Source of the DNA: Ophiodon elongatus
Lineage: Eukaryota > Chordata > Actinopteri > Perciformes > Hexagrammidae
Assembly (NCBI GenBank): GCA_016806645.1
Contig: JACSYO010002116.1
Coordinates: 2,669,501 to 2,733,500 of the forward strand
DNA: 64,000 nt
Direction of reading: 5' to 3'
A program made the translations under genes and the position numbers. Shown piece after piece: positions 49,601 to 63,829 of this stretch (position 1 is its first letter; each line of letters begins with the position of its first letter). A model generated the notes under the pieces. That model did not search any database. It worked only from the letters and a program-made list of their open reading frames with translations, and had not been told where the DNA came from.

Positions 49601-52600
49601 TCTGAATATGTTAATCATGACTGGCCATTATGGGGCTCTTCCCTCTACCTTCTTGTCTCAATCTCTGGTGAACTACAAAGACGAGGCATGTGGACTCACT
49701 TCAAGCCCTGTGTGTGCTTGTATCGAGCAAGGCTATTTATCAGTGACAATAGAAAAGAAAACGGGAGACAGACAGACGCAAGAGTGGTCCTTGGTGTTAT
49801 TGAATATAAATATATAATAACCATTTAAAAAATGCATCATTTGGCCTTTTCACAAAGGCAGTTGTAATATAGCGCTAGGTGAGCACTGTACTTGACGTAC
49901 ACACTGGAGGTGAGGGTGTCAGGGGAGAGCTCGCTGGAGCGAGAGGAGGTTTTATTGTTGCCCAGCCCTTCCGCTTAAGTGCACATGGCTGGGAGGAAGC
50001 CGGGACCTCCAGCTCTGACCTCTGCGCATGTATATTTAATAGGCCATCAGTTGGCCGGGGCAGCGCTCTGATCAGGATTCAGAGAGGGGCTTTGAACACC
50101 CCTGTGTATTCCTGAGCGTGCAGCCTCAAGCTGCTCTCCCCAGCTGTGTCAATCCGACAGCACTGTTACAGGCACCCAGACAAGGCGCTGGGCACTCCAC
50201 TGCTACCGCCTAATGACTACAGGAAAAAAAAAAAGCAAAACAAACACAAAAACAATAACATTTGGCGTATGGAGCTCTGCTACCATCTAATGAGTGGTTT
50301 TAAAAACTGAAATATTACGCCAGCTGATAAACTGTAGGGGCGTGTGGGATGTGTTTGGCTTATATCAGCTATACCATGCATGCTATGTTCCCCTTATTAA
50401 TACCAAAATGGCAATCTCACGGTGACTACACTACACACGCCGGTAACGATTGCAGAAACAAGGCAGCAAACAGAGAAGTGCCACTCGTGTGTCTTTTCTT
50501 CTAACAAGGTATCACTACTCTTTGAATCAAATCGGCTCGGTGTGTGCGGGTGTGTGTGCGAGCGTATGGATGTCACAGTGCACGCACGAGTGTGTGAGTG
50601 TGTGAGGGCAGCTTAACGAGGGTGGTTCATTTGACAGGCAATTAGTTTGCGGAGCTGCTATTGACAGCCCCTGTGCTTGTGTTTGTTCAACAGCTCTGGG
50701 TGAGTTCCACGCTCCCTGGGCTACGTGACAAAGCACCTCCGACAGGGAGCTCCTGATCTCCACCGAGGCTCGGAGGCTCGCACTGTGAGGGGGGTGGATA
50801 TGTGACAGCCTAGCAGAGAGAAGAGAGGAGAGAGAGGGGGAGCCATACAAAACCCACAAGGGTCTATTAGGGGGTTGTTGCAAGTTAATGTAGCTACAAC
50901 ACACTTTTTTGTGTCGTATTTTGAAAGGCCTGAGCAATGATGTTGTCATTTGTTGTTTGATTGCGGGGATAGCGGAGGGTAATCTTTGGAGACACAGAGG
51001 CTCTCACACTACATGCGCACACATAAAAATGCAGAAAGAGAGAAGACAAGGAGGTGGGGGAAAGCTAGGGGGAGATGGAGGAGAGGAAAAATATAACAAG
51101 ATCCAAACACTCTTTTATCCTCGAAAATCCCATATTCTAATGCAAGGGCCCATCCCTCTTTTAGTTGCAACCATTTCGTTTGTAGAGCCAAGCTCCAATC
51201 AATATCATTATTTTCACAGAGGATCGAAACGCCTTCACCGAGTTAATGGGGGATTGAGGTGGTAAACGTTTACCCTCTCACTGTCAGCAGAGCAGTGGTC
51301 CATAGTGGGCCCAGATGACAGCACTGGCCCCACTGTGGACACACTATGTGGAGATGTCCTGTGGGTAGACAGGCTGCATGGACTGTCAACCGCCTGCCAT
51401 GCCCTAGATGGCCTAACATATCAGCCACTTGAGTTAGAGCAGCAGCAAGAGCTTTGACTTCTGCTAGAGCTAACAGAAACAAACCAGCCAGTGCTGGCAG
51501 CAGCATTACTGCACTGCTTGACATTGTTATTGTTGATACAAGAAAAACTGGAAATAGACTTGGTTTTTCCTGTGCTATTTTAGCAGAATAATTCAACGTA
51601 ACGCAGAGGTAATTAAGTAAAATATGAAATAACACGCTGCATTAACATAAAACATTATTTGGTCAATGCTAGCCGTCTATGACTGGATCAGCTGTTCTGT
51701 CGGATTTCGGAGAAATGAAGACTAATCTGCAGCTGGCAACAGCAAAGCAAATTCTCTCATATAGCAGCATATGCTAAATAGCTCTTCAAGCGCGCAGATG
51801 CATTGCTGTAAAATACTTCTCCTGTCTGCGTATCTGCATCTCCCAGATGGGTCCCAAGCTGTGCCAAACTGCATCTCATCAACTGCTATGAACTATGGCA
51901 TCACATGACCGCATGAGATATGTGGAGTCCCATTCTGTCTTGCCTTGGCACAACATGGTCAAGCGATGCATCATCAGGAAGCCCACACTTTGTCAAAATG
52001 GAGGTAACTAACATGGGGGAGGGGAGGGGTTTGGGGGTAGGGGCAGGGGAGAGAGTGCCTCTTCTGCTCAAAGTGTTGAAAGTTCTGTTCAATTACAGGA
52101 GCAAAGAACACGACTTTTGTCCGATTTCTTTTTTCTTTCCACTTTGGAAAAAAAGACTAATCAGCAGAGTTTGAGTTGATTTGGGTTTGCATGAGGGTGT
52201 GACAGAGCAGTGAGAGATTTCATGGGACGTTGCCCCATGATTCATTGAGTTATTGGTTTCCGCCCTGTTTTAATCGCTGGCGGGCCTGAGCCAAAAAATC
52301 TCGGAGGATTCCGGAGAGCTCTTTTCTCCACCATTCAGCAGAATGGAATTTGGTCTGCAAGTGCCTCACGTCATTCGAGGCGTCCTTCACAGTTTCGGGG
52401 GCCCTAATTCAAACCACATGGAGGCCAGCGTCCGGTTACGGACCTCTGCAAAAAAAGGACACATTCCCATTGGCTGCTTCAAGATGGGAAATGGGGTGTC
52501 TTGATGGAAAAAGATAACAAACACATCTAAGTAGGAGTCACAACATAGCCAAAGCACACACACATTCACATGCATAAATATACATACACATGTACATACA

Positions 52601-52954
52601 CGGGGACATATACAAATATACACGCATAGACACAAATACACACACAGACTGAAACATACACTTATGGGCCTGCAAAAGCTGTTTGCTTGACATGATGGAA
52701 GAATGAGCAGCAGGCTCTGTAATATTGCTCCTATTCTTCATTGACAAGCATATATATTTTTTGCTGTTCCCAACTGACTTTGCGGCGCTGAACTCCATTT
52801 ATGAATTATCTGACATATTTCCTGCTATTTTTTTGACAGGAGTACTCAGAGGAAATTTCAAGGCACCTTTCTCCTGACAAGTAGAAATATCAATATTTGA
52901 ATAAATTGCAGATTTGGATCTCCTCACATGGATGCTCTCCAGCAAGAGTGTTTT

Positions 52955-52977
52955 TGTGTGTGTGTGTGTGTGTGTGT
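52955..52977. repeat. (GT)n microsatellite
   Basis: A short GT run in intron 6 with GT-rich sequence to about 53034. Confidence 0.85.
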
Positions 52978-55900
52978 ATGAATGTGTATTTGTCTGTGTA
53001 TGTTTTTGCATGTGCGTGTGCTTGTGTGTGTGAGTGAAGGGAATGGGAAGGGGTTTGTTTCATTCTGTTACCACGGTCTTATCCCCCTGAGCCCGCAGGC
53101 AGAAATCTGTATGCAGCATTTCATTAGGAGGGAGCTCGACTGAGTGACATGTGAAGCACACCTCGCCGTCGACCTGATGAAGTTTACTTCTCTCAAACAG
53201 CAAAAAGCCACTTTGTAGACTAGCCCTTTTTTCCACAGAGGAAGAGAGGGGGTGATGGCTGAGCACCAATAAAAGAATCATGAATGTTGTTTCGCAGAAT
53301 GACAGGCCTATCTGTACACAAATATTTCTCTTCGAGAGAAATGTAAGCTTCAGAGCTTTTTTTTCCTCTTCTCTTTTTAAAGTAGATTTGAATTGATAGA
53401 ACTGACAGTCTTCAAAACATGATCACCTAAATTCTAAGTCGTGTAGGAAACATCTAACAAGACGCACAAGAGAGCAGGATAGAAACAGATTGTTCTTATC
53501 TTACGAAAGTGGCAAGTGTTATGTGAGGAAAGTGGCATCTCACCCAATGAACTAAATAATTTACAAACAAATACACTATTGTCCTACAACCTTGATAAAT
53601 ACTCCATGTCTGTATGAGAGGTCAATGTCAAGCATCCATAACACTCAGCGCTGTCGTCTTAAAGCTCCTGGTGTTACGTATGAGAGACTTCTGCCTATCT
53701 GTCTCACTCTGTTTAGCTGCAGTAGCTGCCATTCTGTCTGCATGTCTGCTGCTGCCGCTGATAGATCACTCTGCTGCCCACCTCTTCAACCTACCCCCTC
53801 CCCTCCACACCCTACCATCATTTGAGGGAGCCTGAGAAATGGCTTAGCCATGTGAGGTTACTCAGGTACCAAAAAGGCTGTGACCCCGTGACCCCACCCC
53901 AGTCGACCTTCCTGACCTGAACGTCATAGTTTCTCCCTGTCCAACAGAAAACAAAAACAAATCTTATCATGCGCCTCCACAGCTCAAAGCAGAAAAAGAA
54001 AGCCCTTATATCAATGTGGTGCTTTGACAATCATCTATCCACATGACCTGTGATTTCTCCGACAGGGTCTGTTTGACACTTATAACAGAGAGGTGACGGC
54101 GTGCAGGTTGTCCATCTCTCGCCTCGCCTGTCCTTATCTCCTCTCCTCTCCATCTCTCTCCTCACTCCTCCTTGTGTGCACAACTTAATAAGCAAGCAAG
54201 GGGTAGATTCCCATTATGGAAACCCTGGAAAACGGCCCGGACATTTTCCCCCATATCTGGGATCTCCATCTGGAGAAGGCACTCTCGCTCTCACTGCCCC
54301 CCTCTTCCAATCTATGTGTGTGTTCTGGTGAGGTTATGCTGCAGAGATGGCTTTCACTCTCCACTGGCTACAATGAGATTGGCCCACCAGGTTGACTCTA
54401 TTCGAATCGACAACCCATTTCAATAACGTAACAAAACAGAACAGAGTGGTGATGTTGAATAAAACATTTTTGAGGAGTGCCCAGGGGGTGAGATGGGGGT
54501 TTTAAATTATCTAAATCTGTAAGATTTTGGAACACTTTAGCGGAAACATAGATTCATAATCTGTTACACACTGATTTAATAATAGCATGTAATTTGGTTA
54601 GTTTCCCCTTTGTTTTGTCCTGAACTGCGTGTGTGTGTCACTGCTCTCACATCAGTCAGGGCTGCTCCATAACTAGAGTATATAGTTAACAGACTAATAA
54701 AGATTACACTGAGGTCAGCGAGTCACTAATCCCCGGCGTTATTAGTAAAAACAGAGCCTACAGCTCTACGCATACACTTCATCACATCTGAGTGCCTATG
54801 CACGTGCATAAGGTCCGAACATAATATGGTGTGACTTAAACCATACAATGGGAAGAGAAAATAAATATGCTAAGAGCAGCAGGGGTGGACCGGGCCAGGC
54901 CTCTGCGGACCTATGTCATCACTCCCTCTGGTCTCGGCTGTGCTCCCCACCCGAGCGAAAGGCTCAATGATTACGGAGGCTCAGCTTCCCTCTAAGAAAG
55001 CAAACCGGAGCTGCAGTCCAAACAAGGCCGAGCCAGCAGCGAGGGAGCACTGCTACACCAGGCAGCTCGGGTTTACCGTTGCCTCCGACCTGGCTGGCCC
55101 CCGGGCTTGCATTAGTCCCCCAGCCCAGCCTCTCTAGGACAAACAAACAACCACCACTTACACAGTCAGGGACGAGCAGTGAGGCAGGGAGAGCTGGTGC
55201 CACCAGCACTGTGTGGAGGGGAACCTGACCCAATTGGATTTGCTTTATCACCCCATATAATGATTCCCAGACTGGCCTGTTCCAGTGGTAGAAAATAAAA
55301 ATTACCAAAAAAAATCTGCCTGCCATTCTGAGTTTGGCCCAAAATGGGCAGCTCCCCCAAAACAGATGGGGAGGCATCTCAAAAATGTTCTCTGCCTCTG
55401 GGGACATGTGGTTTTCCCCATCATTATATAACTGTAAACTCCTGGATGTCAGAGATTGGGGATAATAACTTTCAGATGTTGGCAGCCTGGGCCAATGCTG
55501 GGACCTGCTGGATGGGAACGGTTATTTGGCAGAGGAGAGGAAGTCCGAGAGATTAGGACTAAGATGTGACAGGGAGGAAAGTGGATCTGGACTGGAGTTG
55601 AGTGGGTCGCCTTAGTCTGTTCCAGTTTGTACCGGACCCTAATGACGGCCGTGTGGGAGGCCGAGACCCGGCATTGTGTGTGTGCGTTTGCAAGCGGGAT
55701 AGAGAATGAGACAAATTAATATCAAAACCACAGGAAACCATGTCATCCTGTTAACACGCCAAAATCAAGCTAAAGTGCTCAGGCTTGATCCACCACTTTT
55801 AGCATTCCGTTTCAATTTTCAGAAAGATTTGATATGACAGTTTTAGCACTCCCCATTGCAGTGCAGATGTGCCACTAATTCAGAAACAGACACACCTCCT

Positions 55901-57289
55901 TCAATAAATGAGTCCTTATAGAAGTGTCATCCCGTTAAACCATTTTTATTGGTTAGTCTCACATGGCAGGGAGGATCATTGTTCACAGCGGACGTGGTTG
56001 CTGGTTGCCATGTGGTCAAGGTTTGGTCACTTAAACTCAAAATCCTCTAATGAAAATGAAACATCCCCTCGCATTTTTATTATTTATTCCAGCTGGTAAA
56101 AAGCACAATCCCGTTTTTCTTCTTTTTAAATATTTTCCCCCCCTTTGCCTTAAAGTATCGAACGCAGTGCTGAACAAGCAGAGGAGTGTTTTTTATTGTA
56201 AATCAATACTGATCGATCGGCTGCCTGGGTGTTGAATATGGATCAATATCACACCAGGCTGTGGAGGAGATCTGATTTCAATTGGCAAGAGAAGCCCGCA
56301 GCAGGTTTCCATCAAGCGGTAATTCAAGACATGGGAACATAAGTCAGATGGATTGATATAGACTAGCCAGGACCTTTCTTGCCACTGAACCAGCTCAAGG
56401 AAATTTCTGTCATATATCATTAACGCAGTTGGGGCAGGCAGTAAAAAAAAAAAAAGGGGGGAGCAGAGTACCTCGGTGACCCTAAATGAAGAGCACCGGT
56501 CAAACATTGAATAAATACTCCATTATTAGCATGAATGTTGTCTTTTTTCTAATAAAGAAACTCTAGAATAAAAAGTCCAGCCACTAAAATAGATGCCGAA
56601 GCCCTACTCTCTCTGCACACACACACACACAAACACACCACAGCGTGGTCATGTTCTGTGGAACTTCTGGTACTGATTATGCAGAGGTCAGCCTGAGATT
56701 CATACTGTAAGCTGTTATTAATTTACTGAACAAATGTCCCGGAGAAAACTGGTGAATTGTGAAACATTTTCATTACACTTATCATACGGTCGATCTTTAT
56801 TAAACCTGCACAGTTGTTTAATTCAAGCACCGCAACAAAATACATAATATAATTTAACTGCACACACGTGTGGCCAAAGTGCAGCGAGCATGTGTGTGTG
56901 TTTAAAAAGCAGGTCGCCTCGTTCATTTATCACTTGTTTGTGATTCCTGAAGAGAGGGGCACTGTTCCAAATGACAGCATTGTAAAACAATAAAAACAGA
57001 GCTATAGTTAGAAATAACTTGTCACTTTTAATAAATGACGCTGGTTCAGGGCTCTTTCTCAGGGGCTTCTCCTCCGATACATCCCAGGCACCCCTGGGGC
57101 CAACGGAGCAGCCAGCAGACCAGCTCGTTTCCCCGAGGTAACTGATGACCCTATCCCATCTTTGTCCTGTGACCTCACACCAGCGGGAGCAGGACCATGT
57201 CCGATGAAATCTTCAGACTGCTTCCCATCCTAATCTTGCCTGTGTCACACTACAAATTGCTACATTCAGAAAATGGAAATAGATTGAGG

Positions 57290-57370
57290 TGGAGATGGAG
57301 GGAGGGACTGACAGAGGTAGGGAAAAGGGGAAGGCTGGCAGGGGAGGTGAGGGGAGGGGGGGGGGGGGTG
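57290..57370. repeat. Polypurine tract with G13 run
   Basis: G/A-rich block ending in an uninterrupted G13 (57356-57368), in intron 6. Confidence 0.85.
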
Positions 57371-58176
57371 AAGCGGAGGAGTGTGCATCGACAACCAGTC
57401 CCCTAAGAAAAATACTTGAGGAAAGAACGACTCGGGAGATCCCGACAAGGAATCACATCTCAGCGAACATATTGATCTGATTTACAAAACCTCCACTCTA
57501 ATGCGAAACAAATGGCGTGGGCGTGAACTGGTACTTAACCATAAAACCCCAGCATTACTCCGTCTCCGATGAAATACCACATATATCCCTCACCAGGGCC
57601 TAATGTGCTGTTTTACGGCCAGATACGACTGAGGTTGACCCAACAGTTTGTTTGACAATTAGGGGAAACCTAATAAGGATTGAATGGGAGTGAGAACATG
57701 CCAAGAGAAAGAAAAGAGACCCTTTTTCAATAGAAAAAAATAGCCAAAAAAAACACTGGTCTGAGTGACCTAAATGTGATTCAGAGAATCAGGAGCTGTT
57801 TGACAAAGCTCTTGCGTCATTAATGCTTTAAGAAACCAAACAACATCTTCAAAACAGCTACAAAGTTTAATTATAAAGGAGCGCTGCTAAATATTTGAGA
57901 AAGAGTGGCATGTTTTATTCACTTCAGATTTAATTTCAATAATGTAAGATTTTCAGCATGGTGGCTTATTGCAGCAGTGTGTCAGGGAGGAGTAAATAAA
58001 TCTTAATAGATTGTTTTCTTTCAGAATATAAAAATGAATCACTTCCATTGCTCCACAGTTGGATTTGAATCACATTAACGCAGCGCTAAACTAAGTCAGT
58101 GAATGGAGCTCAAGATAGTAAACTTTAACAACATATACACCAAAAGAATCTTTGATAACCTTTCCTTATTTCTCTT

Positions 58177-58178
<2 letters not shown>

Positions 58179-58218
<40 letters not shown>

Positions 58219-58241
58219 GTGTGTGCGTGTGTGTGTGTGTG
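58179..58241. repeat. (GT)n microsatellite
   Basis: A 63-nt GT run with two GC interruptions, in intron 6. Confidence 0.92.
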
Positions 58242-58555
58242 CAACATCCAGTGTTGCTCTTGGCCCTGCATTCATCCCATCACCCCAGCTCTGGCCTTGT
58301 TTCTGTCAGCAGTGAACCAGGGGAGTAAAGAGTGGGGGGAGAGGAGAGCAAGAGAAGGAGAAGAGGAGAAGGAAAGAGGGAAAGAGAAGGGGGTAGTGAA
58401 GGGGGGAGGGGTTGTCTCCATGGACAGATGGACTGCTCTTTCTCAACACATGTGGAACCATGTTTCGTCTTTCACTGCCGTCAAGCTGGAGCCGAATCCG
58501 TCGCTCTGTTGGCCCGCGCCACTCTTTCGTACTGCACACCTCTCTCTTTAGCACA

Positions 58556-58561
<6 letters not shown>

Positions 58562-58595
<34 letters not shown>

Positions 58596-58650
58596 GTGCA
58601 CGCAAGGGTGTGCACGCACAGGGACACGCGCACACACACACGCACACCAC
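58562..58650. repeat. (CA)n microsatellite
   Basis: A clean CA run (58562-58594) followed by interrupted CA and CACG units. It lies 320 nt from the GT array at 58179, so the two arrays are inverted relative to each other. Confidence 0.9.
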
Positions 58651-61600
58651 ACAAACATCTCAGTCTTTCTCTGCACACATGTTAAAGTCATCACCCCTGC
58701 TCAGCGCTAGTAAAACACAACACCCCCGGCTTCTCTGCTGTTGTCAAGTCTTGCCATTAGCTGATGCCACTGGGGAATCCTACCCTAGTGAGGTGGGTCT
58801 CCCTCGGGAACGCCAGGCACAACGTTACGTTCAGCCGCCACTCATGTGAACCCAAACATGTGAGCATAATTTGGAAAATATCATTTATACTGTGCGTCTT
58901 TGTACGTGTCTTGACATTTACAAACTGCGATAAAACCGACATGAGGGAGGAGGGAATAGAAAACAGGGCGAGAATAATTTGAGGTAATGTTTTGCTTAGT
59001 GAACAGTATTACCCAATCCTGGATGTTGGAGCTCTGGGAAGGAGGTTCTGGCTCCGGGGCTGTAGTGAGGGTCTGGGTTTCATTTTCGGCAAGTGCAAGC
59101 CAAAGGCGAGCTGCCAAGTACAGCTTTCGCTCTCAACACTTCCTGCTCTTCCTACTCTGGCTCGGGAGCAGACAGGCTTCACTCAAACATCACGTCGATT
59201 TAGGCAGAGGGGAGCCAGTTTATTCTCCAATTTCTCAATGGGCGTTAAAAACTCACATCTGTCACATGAATTGCACAAAACACAGCCGCGAATAAAACGC
59301 TGAGATCGATATATATTGTTCAGCCGCAAATAAAAAAGGTGCGTGCAGGTGTTTGCATGCGTGTGTAAACATATAGGAAGAAAGCATTTCCTACACACGT
59401 TAACAGCTTTAAATGACTCACCGGGAAGCCTAAAAAAACATTGCAGCGCATGTCCCATAGCTCAATGGTATAATGTAAAATAAATCCAGAAGGAACACCT
59501 GCAGCAATCAACTCTCTATCACAACAACAGTGACCCTGTCCACTGCATCATTTTCATTATGGACGGTGTGAGCACAATTCTAGATTAACACTACCTACCG
59601 AGTGCCATCTTAATTGCCCATCTACAGATGCCGTGAAAACACGCCATTTAGGTACTCCATAAACAGACTTCCCTTTGCAGGTTATCAAGACAGCCGCTCA
59701 GTGAAAACACACCCTCTTTTCCAATGCTGATGTGCAATTAAAATGGTTTTAGAAATCCTCTTTGACAGTCCAGGGCTTAGCCAAAAATGTAAATGACATT
59801 AAAGGAGACAATGAATTTAATTTTGTTTAATGTCCCCTTTCGCTGATTCTCATTTACATCACATTTCCACATAAAGGGCTGACCTTATAAATACTGGCAT
59901 TTGTTCAGCTTTTGGAGGTAATCACGGTTTTGCAAAAACCAGATGGGAGCACACAAATTTTGCGATTTATTTCTTAGAAGGACGGGGGAACCGCATGTGA
60001 GACGTTCTAAGGCTGCGGTCTTTTGTTTCTGGTAAACAACTTGACAACAAGTCAAGTGCACTCTGGGAAATGACCTCGTAGGTGTTCCACAAATGAACGA
60101 TAACGCAAAGTCATTTAGAAAATACAGGCTCACTAATGAGGGACATAACGGAAAGCTAAGCAAAATTTACATTAGGCCAAAATTTAATCGCATTAACACA
60201 CGAACAGGTGCGGTGAGGCCTTTATAAATGAGCTAAATGAATAAAAGCCTCCCACAGCACAACCATGTGTGCTGACCAAAAAAAGAGACAAGGGAAAAAA
60301 TAAGGAAAAAAACAAGTCAATGTCATGAATAATTCAGTGGCTGGGCTGCACTCCAAAGGTCAGTGCTCCTTGACCTTTGTGACAGGAAGTGAAAGGGAGT
60401 GCCGTGGCTGCCGGAATAAATGGAGCTGACATGTTTAGATCTGGTCCAGAATCCGTTTGTGAATGGCAGCGTAAATTGACACAAGATGTTAAACTGTATG
60501 AACATACATTAAATTCAAAATTCACATATGGGAAGAATACAGATTGATAACGCATTCTCTCTCTGTCCGTCTCGATTCTACTTGCATAAATTGCTCCGGC
60601 TTCTCGGAGTAAAATGTGACCTTTGAACCCTGACACGCAGAATGAGTCATTTTCTCTCCTCTTTCAACAACATGTGCCGTCTTATTACAAAATCCATGTG
60701 TAAGCCTGAACAATGTATCTAATCTTTCACACAAGAGAAGACAAAGTCAATATGCAAGAGAGTGAAGACAGATACCAGACCAGGAGAGTCATCGCAAATT
60801 GAGTTATGTTTGGCTAAACACATGCACTGTAAATGGGAAAACCATCTAATCAGATATTGGGTACCTCATCACTATAATTCTAAAGACTCAAATTACCGAC
60901 TGAATAAACCTACACCCCCACCTACTTTAAGGCACCATTAACTTATAAATGTGACATCTGTAGCACTGCTGGATTTATAAAGGGGAGAGATGATTATACC
61001 GAACTGCATAGGGATGCGGTCATAGAAAAAGTGCTACAATTAGTAACAAGATAAATTTACTGTTTCTTTTATTTAATGTAAGCAGCAACTGAATGTGAAT
61101 TTTTTTTTTTTTATTTTCTTGAAAAAGTACACGCACGCTATTGAAAGACAATGCACTATTTTTTTGTCAAGCTAATTATGTACTGACGTTCCCAAACGAT
61201 GCATTGATATTTGAGTCACTACGCATTAAAAAAACCAACCAAATGCAACAAAAATAGGGCCTTTCTTCGTCCAAAAAAGAGTATGAATAATGCAATGGCA
61301 TCAAATGTAAGTGCTGAAATATTTAAAGACCAAGCAGTGCTGAAACTTTGTGACAGCTGTTGGGCCTATATCTAACCAACTTTTTTATTTTTTTAAGAGA
61401 ATCCTTCCTCTTCAAAAATCTGAGTGAAAATCTGTATCAAAACTCTGAGAGAAAATAGGGTAAACAGATGTCTGGCTTGACCGCAGGAAAATAGGACACA
61501 TTTGGAATGATAAGTTTCCCAAACTCCGTTGGATATGCCAGATCCATGGGAACGCCAGTTAATGTCTTGCTAGATGCCAGCTAGCTGTGTGCGCTTTCCC

Positions 61601-63071
61601 CTCTTACCATCTGGGAAAATGTTACAGCGCATGAACGCCATCAATGATTCACTCCAAATCTGTTTCTTAAGGTTCGGCCATGCTACTGTTTCTCTAGAAA
61701 ATGTGGCAGTGCTAGCTGGTTTTCATACTGTAATTGTAGACAGATGAGACATGCCTGATTCAACAATCAAACCTCTCCTCTAGGTTTATGTCACTCAACT
61801 ATGTTCTACTCAATTGGAAATAATCAGTTTCTGCCAGCAGCGACCGCAGCACAGGTGCCTGTAATGATGTGCATGAGAAAATGACAGATGTAACAGAAAT
61901 GGCTGTAAAACATGGAAGCTTTAACTAAAAGCTTACCCATACGCACAGCGGGAATAGTCAAGTAATTGCAGTAAATAGTCTTGCGTAGGAAGCCCACTAC
62001 AGTGAGCTCTGGCCGCGTCCGTTACTCGCACTAAACCCTGCAACCTTTCACAAGCACCCCTCTCTGCAAGCCTCCTTCAGTCACTGGGAACCTGTGTGGG
62101 TCTGTTAGGGTGAGCTGACGGGCTCATAGTTACGACATGGAGACAATGGGAGGGTCTAATGAGGAACATATGCTTTTGTGTTTCAACAGAGCCGCTCATT
62201 GTGCAAGGAAAGGGATACTCTACTCCTATTCAGACTCGTCACAATGAAAATCCGAGCCCTCCCTGAGCCAGTTGAGCTTACAATATCCATCCGCTTCTTT
62301 TTTCCCTGTTCTTTTTTTTTTCCCACCCCTCTTTCTTGACTTTAATTCTCTATGCATTCATTTTGCTTATTGTACTTATGTTACATGTTTTGTCCCGCAG
62401 ATTGAAGAACAATGGTGTGCGAAACTCTAAACAGTAAAAGGCAGCAGAGAGACACAAAGCAAACATGAAAGCAGCGGAAATTAAGCAAAGTAGACGTCTC
62501 AAGTTATATGTTAATGTTCGCACTGTCGTCCCTTTGCTAACAAACACACTTGACTAATGAATTAAGCATTCGGCTCGGTACAAGATACAACAAAAAAAAA
62601 AAAAACAGCTCTACCCTGACATCGTCCTAAACACCTCAGTACTTTTCTTCCATGCGCTGTGACTGTCAAGCATGAAAGCATAAACAACATGCAAGCAGCA
62701 TGCGTGCGTCTGAGGATGTGTGGGTGTCGAGTTTGTGTCGTCGTCTGCGTGTGTGTATCTGCGTGTGTCTGTGTGAGTTTGAGTTCAGACAGCAGTAGCT
62801 CTGGTAATCCATCCAGGCTCCCAGGGCAGCCAGCTCCTACTTCCTGATGCATGAGAAGCCGCTGGAGTGGAGTGGCAGCAACAACTGCTCAGCCCTATTT
62901 GATTACTAATAAGAGAGTTGTCCCCTCTGTCAGATACCAGGCATTCTCCACTAAGCAAACAGTGATTCCGGCTAGTCAAACATTAGCATTGCTGTCTCTC
63001 CCTACTACGTGGTGAGAGTTACATTGAGATCGACGCACAAAATACACCCCCTACCTCACCCCTATATCCAC

Positions 63072-63098
<27 letters not shown>
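63072..63098. repeat. (CA)n microsatellite
   Basis: A short CA run near the exon 6 end of intron 6. Confidence 0.9.
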
Positions 63099-63104
<6 letters not shown>

Positions 63105-63760
63105 ACTTAAACATATTCACGCTGACCAGGACATGCAATATAGTTTCACAGTGTGAGAAAGATGTCAATGCCTAAAAGCAGACCATTTATTCTCCCTCTT
63201 TAGAAGGTGATATAAACGTGGCAGATGTAACTTCCCTGAAGGTGCAGAACAAAACAGCAGACATAAAATGTTTATCCCTTCTAAAACGAAACTTTAATGG
63301 CATCTAGCTCACAGCTAACTTGAGAGAAGGAAACAGTCAATGAAAAACAACTATTGACAGTGTCAGCATCACTGTCGTAAACAAAGAAGGGAAGCCAGCC
63401 AAATAAATGTGAAGTTGCCTAAGCTAATTAGGTGTATTCCCAGCATGATCCTCTGGTGATTGAACCACCTGTGATTGAACAAACCCTATCCAGGTGGTGA
63501 CCGCCCCTCGGTGCACAGGTACCTGGGAAAGACGCCCCTCAGCCGCTCACACAGAATCACCCACAGTTCCCACACTGTGAGCTATAAGATGCAAGTCAGC
63601 CCAACTGGGCCGTCTGGCACACCGGGAGGGAACTCATTTGTTCACGAGCTCATCCATGCGCCTGCTCATCCACTCAGTCACTCATCCATTTAGTCACTCA
63701 GACACTCACTCATTCACTTACTCGTTCACAAACACCGGGAAGAAGCTGCACATGGCCTAC

Positions 63761-63829
63761 CTGTCAATGATCACAGGGTCTGATGGGGTCTCGTTCCTGT
63801 TTCCACAGCTTTTCTTGTCACAGCATCGG
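63761..63829 (-). CDS. ebf3: ebf3 exon 6: second half of zinc knuckle
   Basis: The 69-nt exon begins with the last base of a split Ser codon, encodes RCCDKKSCGNRNETPSDPVI and then ID, and ends with two bases of a split Arg codon. It is preceded by a pyrimidine-rich tract ending in GTAG and followed by a GTAGG donor. It supplies the last two zinc ligands of the COE knuckle (Cys164 and Cys170 in mammalian numbering); His157 and Cys161 lie in exon 5, outside the window. Arg163, Gly171 and Pro177, positions mutated in the human EBF3 neurodevelopmental syndrome, are all present. Both phases match the vertebrate EBF gene structure. The downstream intron is 34,257 bp, by far the largest in the window. 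Confidence 0.97.

Larger units (their letters stand above)
29504..63760 (-). other. ebf3: ebf3 intron 6, 34.3 kb, no gene inside
   Basis: This intron separates the two halves of the DNA-binding-domain coding sequence, between exon 6 (split Arg codon, phase 2) and exon 7. I see no exon, RNA gene or intact mobile element in it. It holds microsatellites (around 31101, 33434, 34041, 34333, 35457, 36045, 42557, 52955, 58179, 58562 and 63072), purine-rich tracts (41620, 46440, 57290, 58320), homopolymer G and T runs, and long AT-rich unique stretches with many TAAT motifs, for example 37700-37850, 39540-39720, 40520-40600 and 41340-41460. Every open frame in it is short or built from simple repeats. 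Large introns with distributed enhancers are common in EBF-family genes, but conservation cannot be shown here. Confidence 0.9.

Noticed and set aside
54390..54420. TTCGAATC considered as the T-arm of a tRNA gene
   Set aside because: No acceptor stem, D-arm or A-box-like sequence is found at the right distance.
63631..63733. Degenerate ACTCA/TTCAC repeats close to exon 6 considered as a tandem satellite
   Set aside because: Units vary in length and sequence too much to define a period; it is left as low-complexity sequence in intron 6.
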